The notes under the pieces are model-generated. The model was not told where the DNA came from and made no database searches. It worked only from the letters and a program-made list of their open reading frames with translations. A stretch of 36,891 nt of DNA. Source: Clostridia bacterium. GTDB taxonomy: Bacteria > Bacillota > Limnochordia > DTU080 > RSA5. Made by a program: the position numbers and the translations under genes. The stretch is taken from the NCBI GenBank assembly GCA_002919235.1, contig PKEX01000004.1, positions 1-36,891 on the forward strand, in the 5' to 3' direction. Within the stretch, counting starts at the first letter, position 1. The number at the start of each line of letters is the position of its first letter. Shown one piece after another: positions 8,580 to 16,195 of this stretch.

Positions 8580-9035
8580 TTGAAGATCCAGGTGAAGGTG
8601 AAGGCGGTCTCGCCGCTGATCGGAAAGAGCATTCCGCTTCCCCGGTACGCCACCGAAGGGGCGGCAGGCCTCGACCTTGCCGCCTGCCTTGAGGAGCCGA
8701 TGGTGCTCATGCCGGGAGAGCGGGCGCTGATCCCCACGGGGATCGCCGTCCAGCTGCCGGGGCCCCACGTAGGGGCTTTTCTCTTTGCCCGGAGCGGGCT
8801 GGCCGCAAAGCACGGCATCCACCTGGCCAACGGCGTCGGCGTGGTCGACAGCGACTACACCGGCGAGGTCCTCTGCGCGGTGGTGAACGGGGGCAGCGAG
8901 CCATTCACCATCAGGCCGGGGGATCGCATCGCCCAGATGGTCTTTCTGCCCGTGGCCGCGGCCGAGCTGGTCCTCGTGGACGAGCTGGAGCCGACGGAGC
9001 GGGGCGCCGGGGGATTCGGCCACACCGGGGTGTAG
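8580..9035 (+). CDS. dut: dUTP diphosphatase
   Basis: A 151-residue trimeric-type dUTPase that hydrolyses dUTP to dUMP and diphosphate, keeping uracil out of DNA and supplying dUMP for thymidylate synthesis. All five signature motifs are present in order: EGAAGLDLAA, PTGIAVQLP, ARSGLAAKHGI, GVVDSDYTGEV with RPGDRIAQMVF, and the C-terminal P-loop-like RGAGGFGHTGV that closes over the active site. The TTG start follows an AAGGAAGGTGG site and begins just after the mlpA stop, so the two are probably one transcript. Length is normal. The insertion of dut between mlpA and ymxH differs from Bacillus. Confidence 0.95.
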   Translation: MKIQVKVKAVSPLIGKSIPLPRYATEGAAGLDLAACLEEPMVLMPGERALIPTGIAVQLPGPHVGAFLFARSGLAAKHGIHLANGVGVVDSDYTGEVLCAVVNGGSEPFTIRPGDRIAQMVFLPVAAAELVLVDELEPTERGAGGFGHTGV

Positions 9036-9101
9036 CACGGGCATCGCCGCGGTCATGACGGCAGGCGGCGCGGCATATACCCTCTTGGGGAGGATGGCCG
9101 C

Positions 9102-9365
9102 TTGCGCTACAGCGACCTTGCCGGCAAAGAGATCATCGACATCGACGAAGGCGCCCGGGTCGGCGTCATCAGTGAGTCCGATCTGGTGATCGACTGCGAG
9201 CGGGGGAAGGTGCACTCGGTGATCATCCCGACCCGGGGCCGCTTTTGGGGAAGGCGGGAGCTCGTCATCCCCTGGTCGGGGATCAAGAAGATCGGCGTCG
9301 ACCTGATCATCGTCTCAATGGGCCGGGCGGGCACGTCCGGCCGGGGCTACTGGGACCCCGAATAG
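9102..9365 (+). CDS. ymxH: YlmC/YmxH family PRC-barrel sporulation protein
   Basis: An 87-residue PRC-barrel protein that opens with RYSDLAGKEIIDIDEGARVG and has the later IPWSGIKKIGVDLIIV strand; both are hallmarks of the YlmC/YmxH family restricted to spore formers. The molecular function is unknown. The TTG start is placed by GGGAGG eight bases upstream. By position (after mlpA and ahead of dpsA) it corresponds to Bacillus ymxH rather than ylmC. About 65 nt separate it from dut, so it may share the mlpA transcript. The last dozen residues (RAGTSGRGYWDPE) are divergent and probably flexible. Confidence 0.85.
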   Translation: MRYSDLAGKEIIDIDEGARVGVISESDLVIDCERGKVHSVIIPTRGRFWGRRELVIPWSGIKKIGVDLIIVSMGRAGTSGRGYWDPE

Positions 9366-9386
9366 GGAGCGGGGACCAGGGCCAGA

Positions 9387-9426
9387 CTACAGGACGACCC
9401 GGGCGAGCGGGTCTTCATTCCTGTAG
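9387..9426 (+). promoter_or_regulatory. Long interrupted hairpin just upstream of the stress-type gene
   Basis: CTACAGGA (9387-9394) pairs perfectly with TCCTGTAG (9419-9426). Inside, GACCC (9396-9400) pairs with GGGTC (9409-9413), with one unpaired base on the left arm and five on the right. The hairpin ends 10 nt before the ATG at 9437 and leaves the GAAGGGG ribosome site outside the stem. No U-run follows, so it is not a typical terminator. It could be a 5' UTR structure controlling stability or translation. Confidence 0.45.
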
Positions 9427-9436
9427 CGAAGGGGCG

Positions 9437-9943
9437 ATGGTCACGGTGGCAACCGTTGTCGGAGTCTTCTCCAGCAAGAAGAACGCGGAGGAAGCGGTCC
9501 GGGCTCTGCGGGACCGGGGATTTCACAAGGAGATCAGCATCGCCGCCAAGGACGAGGAAGGGCGGCACCGAGGGGGACAGGGCCGTTCCGACATGGAGGC
9601 GGGCGGCATGGACATGAGCGAAGCCCGTGAAGGCGCCGCGTGGGGCGGCACGCTGGGAGGCCTCACGGGGCTTCTCGCGGGGGCCGGGGCGCTGGCGATC
9701 CCGGGAATCGGGCCCATCGTGGCCGCGGGCCCGCTGGCGGCGGCCCTCACCGGCGCCGTGGCGGGGGGCGTGGCCGGCGGCCTGCTGGATATGGGCATCC
9801 CCGAAGAGGAAGGCAAGCGCTACGAAGAAGACGTGAAACAGGGGAAAGTGCTGGCTATCGTCGAGACCGACCAGGGGCGGGCGTCCGACGCCGAGGAAAT
9901 CCTGCGGTCCCAGGGCGCTGACGAGGTGACCAGCTACAGCTGA
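9437..9943 (+). CDS. General stress protein 17M-like, glycine-zipper protein
   Basis: A 168-residue protein. The N-terminal beta-alpha stretch VVGVFSSKKNAEEAVRALRDRGF resembles the general-stress-protein-17M (YflT/DUF1269-type) fold. A hydrophilic linker follows, then a long Gly/Ala region (residues about 72-118) with repeated GxxxG-like spacing (GGTLGGLTGLLAGAG, ALTGAVAGGVAGGL). This could be a membrane-inserting glycine zipper. The C-terminus (KVLAIVETDQ, AEEILRSQGADEV) returns to a ferredoxin-like strand pattern. The ATG follows GAAGGGG and a 40-nt hairpin. It sits between ymxH and the lysine riboswitch and is not part of the conserved Bacillus order, so it is probably a lineage-specific insertion. 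The stress role is inferred from the family only. Confidence 0.65.
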   Translation: MVTVATVVGVFSSKKNAEEAVRALRDRGFHKEISIAAKDEEGRHRGGQGRSDMEAGGMDMSEAREGAAWGGTLGGLTGLLAGAGALAIPGIGPIVAAGPLAAALTGAVAGGVAGGLLDMGIPEEEGKRYEEDVKQGKVLAIVETDQGRASDAEEILRSQGADEVTSYS

Positions 9944-9947
9944 CGGG

Positions 9948-9976
9948 TTGACAAGCCCTCTCTCAGGTGGCAGAAT
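9948..9976 (+). promoter_or_regulatory. Sigma-A promoter of the dapB riboswitch leader
   Basis: A perfect -35 TTGACA (9948-9953) is followed, after 17 nt, by CAGAAT (9971-9976), which matches four of six bases of TATAAT. Transcription would begin near 9983, at the base of the lysine riboswitch. It starts just after the stop codon of the preceding gene. Confidence 0.7.
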
Positions 9977-9981
9977 AAGAG

Positions 9982-10171
9982 CGACTGCGAGGGCCATAGA
10001 GGCGCGGGTGACATGAGTACCTTCCGGGAGGCCGGGGCAGCCAGGGACCGGGAGGGAAAGGGGATCTCGCCGAAGTTCGCATCCGGAGCCCCCCGGTGCG
10101 AGCTGGGCCGGAGGTTAAGAGCCTCCGGACTGCCGCCGGCCGCTGGGACGGCGGAGCGCTATGCCCGCTGC
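9982..10171 (+). promoter_or_regulatory. Lysine riboswitch (L box)
   Basis: The leader carries the conserved L-box core in order: AGAGGCGC (9998-10005), AGTA (10016-10019), GGGAAAGGGG followed by CGCCGAAG (10054-10075), an AGCTGGG segment (10101-10107) and GGAGCGCTA (10153-10161). The 5' strand near 9987-9997 can pair with ATGCCCGC at 10161-10168 to close the P1 stem. In this class, lysine binding stabilises the aptamer and allows a downstream terminator to form. It precedes dapB, so lysine would repress the diaminopimelate/lysine branch. Together with its terminator and leader it fills the 9944-10270 gene-free stretch. Confidence 0.9.
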
Positions 10172-10212
10172 ATGGAGTTTTAGGTCGCTCTTTCGACCGG
10201 TGGAGCGGAGCA

Positions 10213-10248
10213 GGCGGTTGGCTTTCGACAGCCAGCCGCTTCTTTTTT
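10213..10248 (+). terminator. Riboswitch-controlled intrinsic terminator
   Basis: GCGGTTGGCT (10214-10223) pairs with AGCCAGCCGC (10230-10239) through ten base pairs including one G-U, with a six-base loop. It is followed by CTTTTTT (10242-10248). It lies between the lysine aptamer and the dapB ribosome-binding site (GGCAGGAGGGG), the expected place for the expression platform of a transcription-attenuating L box. Confidence 0.85.
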
Positions 10249-10270
10249 CACGGCAGGAGGGGATCCGTCC

Positions 10271-11080
10271 ATGGCGATCCGGGTCATCGTCAGCGGCGCC
10301 GGCGGGAAAATGGGGCGGGAGGTGGTGCGCGCGGTGCGCGGCGCGGCCGACATGGAGCTGGTGGCGGCCGTCGACCCCTCGTACGCCGGCCGGGATGCGG
10401 GGGAACTGGCGGGGCTGGGCTTCACCGGCGTCCCGGTCTCGGGCTCGCTGGCAGAGGCGCTGGCCCGGGACGGGGCCCACGGCGCGTGCCTGGTGGATTT
10501 CACTGCGCCGGACGCGGTGTACGCCAACGTGATGCAGGCGCTGGAGGCGGGGCTGCGGGTGGTGTTCGGCACCACCGGCCTCTCCGACCAAGAGCTGGGC
10601 CAGATCGACCGCGCGGCGCGAGAGCGCGGGCTGGGAGTGATCCACGCGCCCAACTTCGCCATCGGCGCGGTGCTGATGATGCGGTTCGCCGCGGAGGCGG
10701 CCCGCTTCTTCGACGAAGTGGAGATCATCGAGCTCCACCACGATCAAAAGAAGGACGCACCTTCGGGGACGGCCGTCAAGACGGCGGAGATGATCCGGGA
10801 AGCCCGGGGAAGGCGCTCTCGCCGTCTCGACGCGGAGACCGAAGTGCTCCCCGGCGCGAGGGGAGGCGAGCTCGACGGCGTCCGCATCCACAGCGTCCGC
10901 CTGCCCGGTCTCGTCGCCCACCAGGAGGTGATTTTGGGGCTTCCCGGACAGACCCTCACCATCCGCCACGACTCGCTGGACCGCGCGTCGTTTATGCCGG
11001 GAGTGCTGCTGGCCATCCGCAAGGTGGGAGAGGTCACGGGGCTGGTCTACGGCCTCGAACGGCTTCTCTTCGAGGCGTAA
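10271..11080 (+). CDS. dapB: 4-hydroxy-tetrahydrodipicolinate reductase
   Basis: A 269-residue cytoplasmic enzyme that reduces 4-hydroxy-tetrahydrodipicolinate with NAD(P)H toward diaminopimelate and lysine. The nucleotide-binding loop is VSGAGGKMGREV near residues 7-18; FGTTG marks the cofactor pocket near residue 97. The catalytic signature ELHHDQKKDAPSGTA begins at residue 154, with the active-site His and Lys visible. Length is typical. ATG at 10271 has a GGCAGGAGGGG site. It is the first gene after the lysine riboswitch. In Bacillus, dapB is elsewhere, so here the reductase is placed at the head of the dps-asd-dapG-dapA block. Confidence 0.97.
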   Translation: MAIRVIVSGAGGKMGREVVRAVRGAADMELVAAVDPSYAGRDAGELAGLGFTGVPVSGSLAEALARDGAHGACLVDFTAPDAVYANVMQALEAGLRVVFGTTGLSDQELGQIDRAARERGLGVIHAPNFAIGAVLMMRFAAEAARFFDEVEIIELHHDQKKDAPSGTAVKTAEMIREARGRRSRRLDAETEVLPGARGGELDGVRIHSVRLPGLVAHQEVILGLPGQTLTIRHDSLDRASFMPGVLLAIRKVGEVTGLVYGLERLLFEA

Positions 11081-11106
11081 GCGGAGGCGGAACGCCCCGG
11101 GGCACG

Positions 11107-11135
11107 CACCCGGTCCGGGGCCGGAACATACTGTG
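11107..11135 (+). promoter_or_regulatory. Candidate sigma-K promoter before dpsA
   Basis: CACC (11107-11110) is followed, 16 nt later, by CATACTGTG (11127-11135). The sigma-K consensus is mACm, 16 nt, CATAnnnTA; all but the last base match. It is 60 nt before the dpsA start. Bacillus spoVFA-spoVFB is transcribed by sigma-K in the mother cell. An element with the same spacing and almost the same sequence occurs at 22752-22780. Confidence 0.55.
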
Positions 11136-11195
11136 ACTACCGTACATGGCTGAAGGCCGCATCAGGCCCAAGCCGGCGGTGGAGGAGGCGGGGCC

Positions 11196-12095
11196 TTGTC
11201 GGAGCTCAGCGCGGTGCATGTGGCAGTCCTGGGGGGCGACGAGCGCGAGCTCGTCCTCGTCCGGGAGCTCCTCAAGCGAGGGGCCCGCGTCAGCGCGGCG
11301 GGCTACCCGCCCCTGGACGCCATCGCCGGGGCCCGGCGGGTCGGGAGCGTGGCCGAAGCGGTGGCGGGAGCCGACGCCGTGGTGGCGCCCATGAGCAACA
11401 CCGACGAGTCCGGGAGGATCCGGGCGTGCCTCGATCCCCACTGCCGGCTGGTGCTGGACGAGGCCGCGTTCCGGGCCATGAGGCCCGGCATCACCCTCTA
11501 CATCGGCGTCGCAAAACCGGTGGTGGCCGAGCTGGCCAGCCGGTACAGGGTCAGGGTGGTGGAGACGGCGGAGCTGGACGAGATCGCGATCCTCAACTCC
11601 ATCCCCACCGCCGAAGGGGCGATCCAGCGGGCGATGGAAGAACTCCCGGTGACGCTCCACGGCAGCCCGGTGGTGGTGGTGGGCTTCGGCCGCTGCGGCA
11701 TGACGCTGGCGCGGATGCTGGGCGGCATCGGGGCGCGGGTGTGCGTGGTGGCCAGGGGCGCCGGGCAGCGGGCCCGAGCCTACGAAATGGGGTTTGAAGC
11801 CGAGGGAATCGACGGGTTGAAGGAACGCGTGCGCGCGGCGCGGGCCGTCTTCAACACCGTCCCCGCACGGCTCCTCACCCGCGAGGTGCTCCAGGCCATG
11901 CGGCGCGACGCCGTGGTGATCGACATCGCCCAAACCCCCGGCGGCACGGATTTCGACGCCGCGAGGGAGCTGGGGATCAAGGCCTTCCTGGAACTGGGCA
12001 TCCCGGGCAAGGTGGCCCCGCAGACCGCGGGAGAGATCCTGGCGCGCGTCCTCCCCGGACTCATCTTTGAGGACGTGGCCCGCTCCCGCATTTAG
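11196..12095 (+). CDS. dpsA: Dipicolinate synthase subunit A
   Basis: A 299-residue subunit that, with DpsB, oxidises the dihydrodipicolinate-pathway intermediate to dipicolinic acid, the calcium chelator packed into spores. A small N-terminal domain (VAVLGGDERELVLVRELL) is followed by a Rossmann domain with VVVVGFGRCGMTLARMLGG near residue 160, a typical GxGxxG dinucleotide site. VIDIAQTPGGTDFDAA, PGKVAPQTAGEI and the C-terminal tail are family features. The TTG start has GGAGGAGG seven bases upstream. It lies 116 nt after dapB, a gap containing a sigma-K-like promoter, so it can be expressed both by read-through and from its own sporulation promoter. Dipicolinate formation occurs in the mother cell. 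Confidence 0.95.
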   Translation: MSELSAVHVAVLGGDERELVLVRELLKRGARVSAAGYPPLDAIAGARRVGSVAEAVAGADAVVAPMSNTDESGRIRACLDPHCRLVLDEAAFRAMRPGITLYIGVAKPVVAELASRYRVRVVETAELDEIAILNSIPTAEGAIQRAMEELPVTLHGSPVVVVGFGRCGMTLARMLGGIGARVCVVARGAGQRARAYEMGFEAEGIDGLKERVRAARAVFNTVPARLLTREVLQAMRRDAVVIDIAQTPGGTDFDAARELGIKAFLELGIPGKVAPQTAGEILARVLPGLIFEDVARSRI

Positions 12096-12162
12096 GCGCG
12101 GACCTGGGCCGGCGGCTTTCCCCATGTACCCCACTTTCGGCCTAAAGAGGGGTGCGGAAGGA

Positions 12163-12765
12163 GTGCGGTTCCAGGGAAAGACCATCGGGTGGGGAGTGTG
12201 CGGGTCGCACTGCAGTTATGAGGAAGTGATTCCCCAGGTGGAGGCGGTCATCCGGGAGGGGGCCAAGGTGGTGCCAGTCCTGTCGCACGCGGCAGCCACC
12301 ACCGAAACCCGTTTCGGCGCCCCCGAAAGTTTGGCCAGGAGGCTGGAAGAGCTCACCGGGACGCCGCCCATCACCCGCATTGTGGAGGCGGAGCCCACGG
12401 GCCAGCAAGAGCTTTTTGACTGCTTCGTCATCGCGCCGTGCACCGGAAACACCCTGGCCAAACTGGCCCTCGCGCTGACGGACGGGCCCGTGCTGATGGC
12501 GGCCAAGGGGACGCTCCGAAACCTCCGTCCCGTGGTGCTCGCCATCTCCACCAACGACGCTTTGGGCAACAATGCCAAGAACATCGGGGTGCTGCTCAAC
12601 ACCCGCAACATCTACTTCGTCCCGTTCGGCCAGGACAATCCCGAAGTCAAGCCCAACTCCTGCGTGGCGGACTTTGACCTCATCGCCGACACCGTGGCCG
12701 AGGCCCTGGCCGGAAGGCAGCTGCAGCCGGTCCTGATCCAGCGGGCCAAGCGGGCGGTGCGGTAG
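12163..12765 (+). CDS. dpsB: Dipicolinate synthase subunit B (flavoprotein)
   Basis: A 200-residue flavoprotein, the usual length for DpsB/SpoVFB. The N-terminus GKTIGWGVCGSHCSYEEV is the flavin-binding start of the family; VIAPCTGNTLAKLALALTD and NNAKNIGVLLNTRNIYFVPFGQDN are the other conserved blocks. It forms dipicolinate synthase with DpsA. GTG at 12163 is chosen because the conserved region begins six codons later. The AGAGGGG at 12146-12152 is ten bases upstream, while a second GGAAGGA abuts the GTG and is too close to be useful. ATG at 12124 is in frame but has no ribosome site. It lies 67 nt after dpsA, in the same operon. Confidence 0.95.
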   Translation: MRFQGKTIGWGVCGSHCSYEEVIPQVEAVIREGAKVVPVLSHAAATTETRFGAPESLARRLEELTGTPPITRIVEAEPTGQQELFDCFVIAPCTGNTLAKLALALTDGPVLMAAKGTLRNLRPVVLAISTNDALGNNAKNIGVLLNTRNIYFVPFGQDNPEVKPNSCVADFDLIADTVAEALAGRQLQPVLIQRAKRAVR

Positions 12766-12809
12766 GCAGGGAAAGCGACCGGGCGGGAGACGCGAGAGGA
12801 GAGCGTGCA

Positions 12810-13844
12810 GTGAGGAAGTACAACGTCGCGATCTTGGGCGCTACCGGGGCCGTGGGCGCCGAGTTCATCCGGCTCCTTGAGGAGCGGGAGTTTCCCGTCA
12901 ACACCCTGCGGCTCCTGGCGTCGCCCCGGAGCGCGGGGCGGCGCATCGCCTTCCGGGGCGAGGAGCTGGTGGTCGAAGCGGTGAACGAGAATTCGTTTCG
13001 CGGCATCGACATCGCGCTCTTCTGCGCCGGGGCCGGCACCAGCCGGGAGTGGGCGCCCAAGGCGGTGGAATCCGGCGCCGTGGTCATCGACAACAGCAGC
13101 GCCTTCCGCCTGGACGAGGGAGTCCCTTTGGTGGTCCCCGAGGTGAACCGGGAGGCCATCGGAGAGCACCGGGGCATCATCGCCAATCCCAACTGCTCGA
13201 CCATCATCATGGTGGTGGCCCTGGCTCCCCTGCACCGGGCCGCCGGGATCCGGCGCATCGTGGTCTCGACCTACCAAGCGGTCTCGGGCGCGGGCGCGGC
13301 GGCCATCGCGGAACTGGACGAACAGGTGCGGGCGTACGCGCGCGGCGAGGAGGCGCCGGCGCAGGTGCTGCCCGTGGCGTCCTTGGACACGCACTATCCC
13401 ATCGCGTTCAACCTCATCCCGCAGATCGACCGCTTCGACGAGCTGGGCTACACCAAGGAAGAGTGGAAGATGGTCTATGAGACCCGCAAAATCCTGGGCG
13501 AGCCCGAACTCCGCATCTCCGCGACCACCGTGCGGGTGCCGGTGTTCCGCTCGCATTCGGAGTCGATCAATATCGAGACCGAAAAGAGCCTCTCGCCCGA
13601 AGAGGCCCGGGAGATCCTGCGGGCGGCGGAGGGCGTGGTCGTGGTGGACGATCCCGAGGCGATGCAGTATCCCATGCCGCTGTACGCCGCCGGCAAGGAC
13701 CCCGTCTACGTCGGGAGGATCCGGAAGGACCCGTCGGTTCCCAGCGGCCTCAACCTCTGGGTGGTGGGCGACCAGATCCGCAAAGGAGCGGCGCTGAACG
13801 CGGTCCAGATCGCGGAAGAGGTGTGCGCCCGGGGGCTGTTGTAA
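12810..13844 (+). CDS. asd: Aspartate-semialdehyde dehydrogenase
   Basis: A 344-residue enzyme that reduces aspartyl phosphate to aspartate semialdehyde with NADPH, the branch point feeding lysine, threonine and methionine. The N-terminal dinucleotide site is [16 protein letters not shown]. The catalytic Cys129 lies in [17 protein letters not shown] follows, and the later [15 protein letters not shown] block holds the active-site His. Length fits the Gram-positive Asd type. The GTG start follows AGAGGAGAG. It sits between dpsB and dapG exactly as in the Bacillus cluster, so aspartate semialdehyde, dihydrodipicolinate and dipicolinate steps are co-expressed. Confidence 0.97.
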   Translation: MRKYNVAILGATGAVGAEFIRLLEEREFPVNTLRLLASPRSAGRRIAFRGEELVVEAVNENSFRGIDIALFCAGAGTSREWAPKAVESGAVVIDNSSAFRLDEGVPLVVPEVNREAIGEHRGIIANPNCSTIIMVVALAPLHRAAGIRRIVVSTYQAVSGAGAAAIAELDEQVRAYARGEEAPAQVLPVASLDTHYPIAFNLIPQIDRFDELGYTKEEWKMVYETRKILGEPELRISATTVRVPVFRSHSESINIETEKSLSPEEAREILRAAEGVVVVDDPEAMQYPMPLYAAGKDPVYVGRIRKDPSVPSGLNLWVVGDQIRKGAALNAVQIAEEVCARGLL

Positions 13845-13889
13845 GAACGGGGTAGACGGTCCAGCCGGAAACGCAGCACGGGAGGAGCC

Positions 13890-15107
13890 ATGGAGCGCAT
13901 CATCGTTCAGAAGTTCGGCGGCACGTCGGTGGCGACGGAGAGCCTGCGGGAGTGCGTCATCCGCCATATCGAGAGGGCGATGGCCGACGGGTACCGCCCC
14001 GTGGTGGTGGTGAGCGCCATGGGCCGGGCGGGAGACCCGTACGCGACGGATACCCTGCTCGAGCTCGTGGGCGCCGGCCAGGAGACCGGCGAGCGCGACG
14101 TCGACCTGCTGCTGGCGTGCGGCGAGGTGATCTCCACCGTCGTCCTCTCCCGGGAGCTCAAAGCCAGGGGGCACGCGGCCCGGGCGCTCACCGGGGCGCA
14201 GGCGGGGATCATCACCGACGGCCGGTTCGGCGACGCCCGGATTCTGAGGGTAGAGCCCAAGCGGGTCCTGGCGGCGCTGGCCCGGGGGGAGATCCCGGTG
14301 ATCGCCGGATTTCAAGGGGAATCCCAGGACGGCGAGGTGACGACCCTCGGGCGGGGAGGCAGCGACACGTCGGCGGCCGCCATCGCGGTCGCGCTGGGGG
14401 CGGAGCTCCTTGAGGTGTTCACGGATGTGGACGGCGTGAAGACCGCCGACCCGCGCCTTGCGCCGCAGGCGGTCACGCTGGAGGTAGCCACCTACCAGGA
14501 GATCGCGGAACTGGCCCACTTCGGAGCGAAGGTGATCCATCCCCGGGCCGTCGAGATCGCGATGAAGGGGAACGTCCCCATCAAGATCCGGCAGACCACC
14601 TCCGATGCGCCGGGGACGCTCATCTGCGACGGGGCCTGGAGCGGCGGCATCGAGCGGCCCGCCGCCGACCGCCCGGTGACGGGGATCGCCCACGTGTCCG
14701 GGGTCTGCCAGGCGGTGGTGAGCCCGCCCGCCGGAGAGCCCGCGGCGGTGCGTCTCTTCACCCGGTTGGGGGAGGCCGGGATCAGCGCCGACATGATCCA
14801 CGTCACCCCCGAGCGCATCGCCTTTATCGTCGACGGGAAGCTCGAAAAGCGGCTCAAGGGGATCCTGGAGGATCTGGGCTGGCCCTTCGAGGTGACGGCG
14901 GGCCTCGCCAAGGTGTCCGCGGTCGGTGCCGGGATGCACGGGGTGCCCGGCGTGATGGCCCGGGTCGCGTCGGCGCTCTACCGGGCGGGCGTGGAGATCC
15001 TTCAGACCACCGACTCCCATGTGAACATTTCGTGCCTGGTGCACGCGGCGAAGGTGAAGGACGCCGTCCTCGCGCTTCACCAGGAGTTTGGCCTGGAGCA
15101 GCAGTGA
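13890..15107 (+). CDS. dapG: Aspartokinase (DapG type)
   Basis: A 405-residue kinase that phosphorylates aspartate, the first step of the pathway. The N-terminal KFGGTSVA (Lys8 onward) is the ATP/aspartate signature. GRGGSDTSAAAIA and EVFTDVDGVKTADPR complete the catalytic domain to about residue 250. The C-terminal third contains paired ACT domains (GEAGISADMIHVTPE; GVPGVMARVASALYRAGVEI) that mediate feedback control. In Bacillus the DapG isoform is inhibited by diaminopimelate rather than lysine, which would suit a spore-oriented operon. Assignment to DapG rather than LysC rests on position and length. The ATG follows GGGAGGAG. Its stop lies within the GTGA at 15104-15107, although dapA probably starts later. 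Confidence 0.93.
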   Translation: MERIIVQKFGGTSVATESLRECVIRHIERAMADGYRPVVVVSAMGRAGDPYATDTLLELVGAGQETGERDVDLLLACGEVISTVVLSRELKARGHAARALTGAQAGIITDGRFGDARILRVEPKRVLAALARGEIPVIAGFQGESQDGEVTTLGRGGSDTSAAAIAVALGAELLEVFTDVDGVKTADPRLAPQAVTLEVATYQEIAELAHFGAKVIHPRAVEIAMKGNVPIKIRQTTSDAPGTLICDGAWSGGIERPAADRPVTGIAHVSGVCQAVVSPPAGEPAAVRLFTRLGEAGISADMIHVTPERIAFIVDGKLEKRLKGILEDLGWPFEVTAGLAKVSAVGAGMHGVPGVMARVASALYRAGVEILQTTDSHVNISCLVHAAKVKDAVLALHQEFGLEQQ

Positions 15108-15133
15108 CCTCTACCCGATGGGAGGAGAAAATC

Positions 15134-16024
15134 GTGGCTCCCTTTGGAGAAGTGCTCACCGCGATGGTGACGCCGATGCGCCCCGACGGCGCGGTCGACT
15201 ACGAAAAGGCCAAGAGACTGGCCCAATATCTCGTCGACCACGGCTCGGACGGGCTGGTGGTGGCCGGCACCACCGGCGAATCCCCGACGCTCACCGCCGA
15301 CGAGAAGGTCGCGCTGTTCGAGGCGGTGGCCGAAGCGGTGGCGGGCCGGGCCAAGGTGATCGCCGGGACCGGCTCGTACGACACGAGGGAGAGCATCGAA
15401 CTGACCCGGCGGGCCGAACGGACCGGGGTCGACGGCGTGATGCTGGTGGTGCCCTACTACAACCGCCCGCCGCAGGAAGGGCTTTACCGGCACTTCAAGG
15501 CCGTCGCCGAAGCGACGCACCTCGCGGTGATGCTCTACAACGTGCCCTCCCGCACCGGCCGCAACCTGGAGCCGGAGACGGTGGCCCGCTTGGCGGAGCT
15601 TCCCAACGTGGTCGCTTTGAAGGAAGCCGCGGGCGACATGGAGCAGGTGACGCGCATCCGCCGGGCCGTTCCCGACGGCTTCACCATCTACAGCGGGGAG
15701 GACAGCCTGACTCTGCCCATGTTGACCCTGGGGGCGGCGGGCGTGGTCAGCGTCGCCTCGCACCTCATCGGCGACGACATCAAGGCCATGATCCGGGCGC
15801 ACCGCGAGGGTGACCTGGCCAAGGCGGCCGAGCTCCACCAGCGGATGCTGCCGGTCTTCAAGGCGATGTTCGTCACCACCAACCCCATCCCCGTCAAGTG
15901 GGCGATGAGCTTGATCGGCATGGAGATGGGACCGCCCCGGCTGCCCCTGGTAGAGCCGTCCGCCGCGGAAAAAGCCCGCATCGAAGCGGCCCTGCGAGAG
16001 TACGGCCTGCTGAGCGCCGGCTGA
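15134..16024 (+). CDS. dapA: 4-hydroxy-tetrahydrodipicolinate synthase
   Basis: A 296-residue TIM-barrel aldolase-type enzyme that condenses pyruvate with aspartate semialdehyde. The Schiff-base Lys163 is in VVALKEAAGD; Tyr135 in MLYNVPSRTG is the proton relay. The pyruvate pocket GTTGES and the PYYNRPPQEG loop are present. Length is normal. GTG at 15134 is preferred because GGAGGAG lies six bases upstream; GTG at 15104 overlaps the dapG stop and would add ten residues. Its product is shared by DapB (lysine branch, the riboswitch-controlled first gene) and the DpsAB dipicolinate synthase. A short hairpin with a T-rich tail follows, so the operon may partly end here. Confidence 0.97.
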   Translation: MAPFGEVLTAMVTPMRPDGAVDYEKAKRLAQYLVDHGSDGLVVAGTTGESPTLTADEKVALFEAVAEAVAGRAKVIAGTGSYDTRESIELTRRAERTGVDGVMLVVPYYNRPPQEGLYRHFKAVAEATHLAVMLYNVPSRTGRNLEPETVARLAELPNVVALKEAAGDMEQVTRIRRAVPDGFTIYSGEDSLTLPMLTLGAAGVVSVASHLIGDDIKAMIRAHREGDLAKAAELHQRMLPVFKAMFVTTNPIPVKWAMSLIGMEMGPPRLPLVEPSAAEKARIEAALREYGLLSAG

Positions 16025-16050
16025 GCGGGATCCGGCAGGCCCGCTTTGTT
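16024..16050 (+). terminator. Probable terminator after dapA
   Basis: AGCGGG (16024-16029) pairs with CCCGCT (16040-16045), with an inner CC/GG pair inside the loop. TTTGTT and further T-rich sequence follow to 16057. The first base overlaps the dapA stop. The stem is short and the U-run is interrupted, so termination may be partial. Confidence 0.5.
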
Positions 16051-16071
16051 TCATTTCGTCAGAGAGTCAAG

Positions 16072-16077
16072 TATAAT
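16072..16077 (+). promoter_or_regulatory. Sigma-A -10 element upstream of the RNase J gene
   Basis: A perfect TATAAT lies in the 170-nt gap between dapA and the RNase J gene, after the likely terminator. No good -35 is visible 16-18 nt upstream (TTTCAT at best). An exact -10 is unusual in such GC-rich sequence. A leader of about 110 nt would precede the ATG at 16196. Confidence 0.45.
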
Positions 16078-16195
16078 GGTGAACAGTGTGTGATGGTTCG
16101 GACTGTTCATCTCGGACTGTCTTAGCAGCAGGCGGCGACAGGGACCCAGGCCGCCGGGGCTCCCGGCGCCGCCTCGGAGGTGTTTTCACCGCATC

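Noticed and set aside
12612-15080. A minus-strand open frame of about 822 codons opposite asd and dapG
   Set aside because: Same antisense artefact; the plus-strand genes carry all the catalytic motifs.
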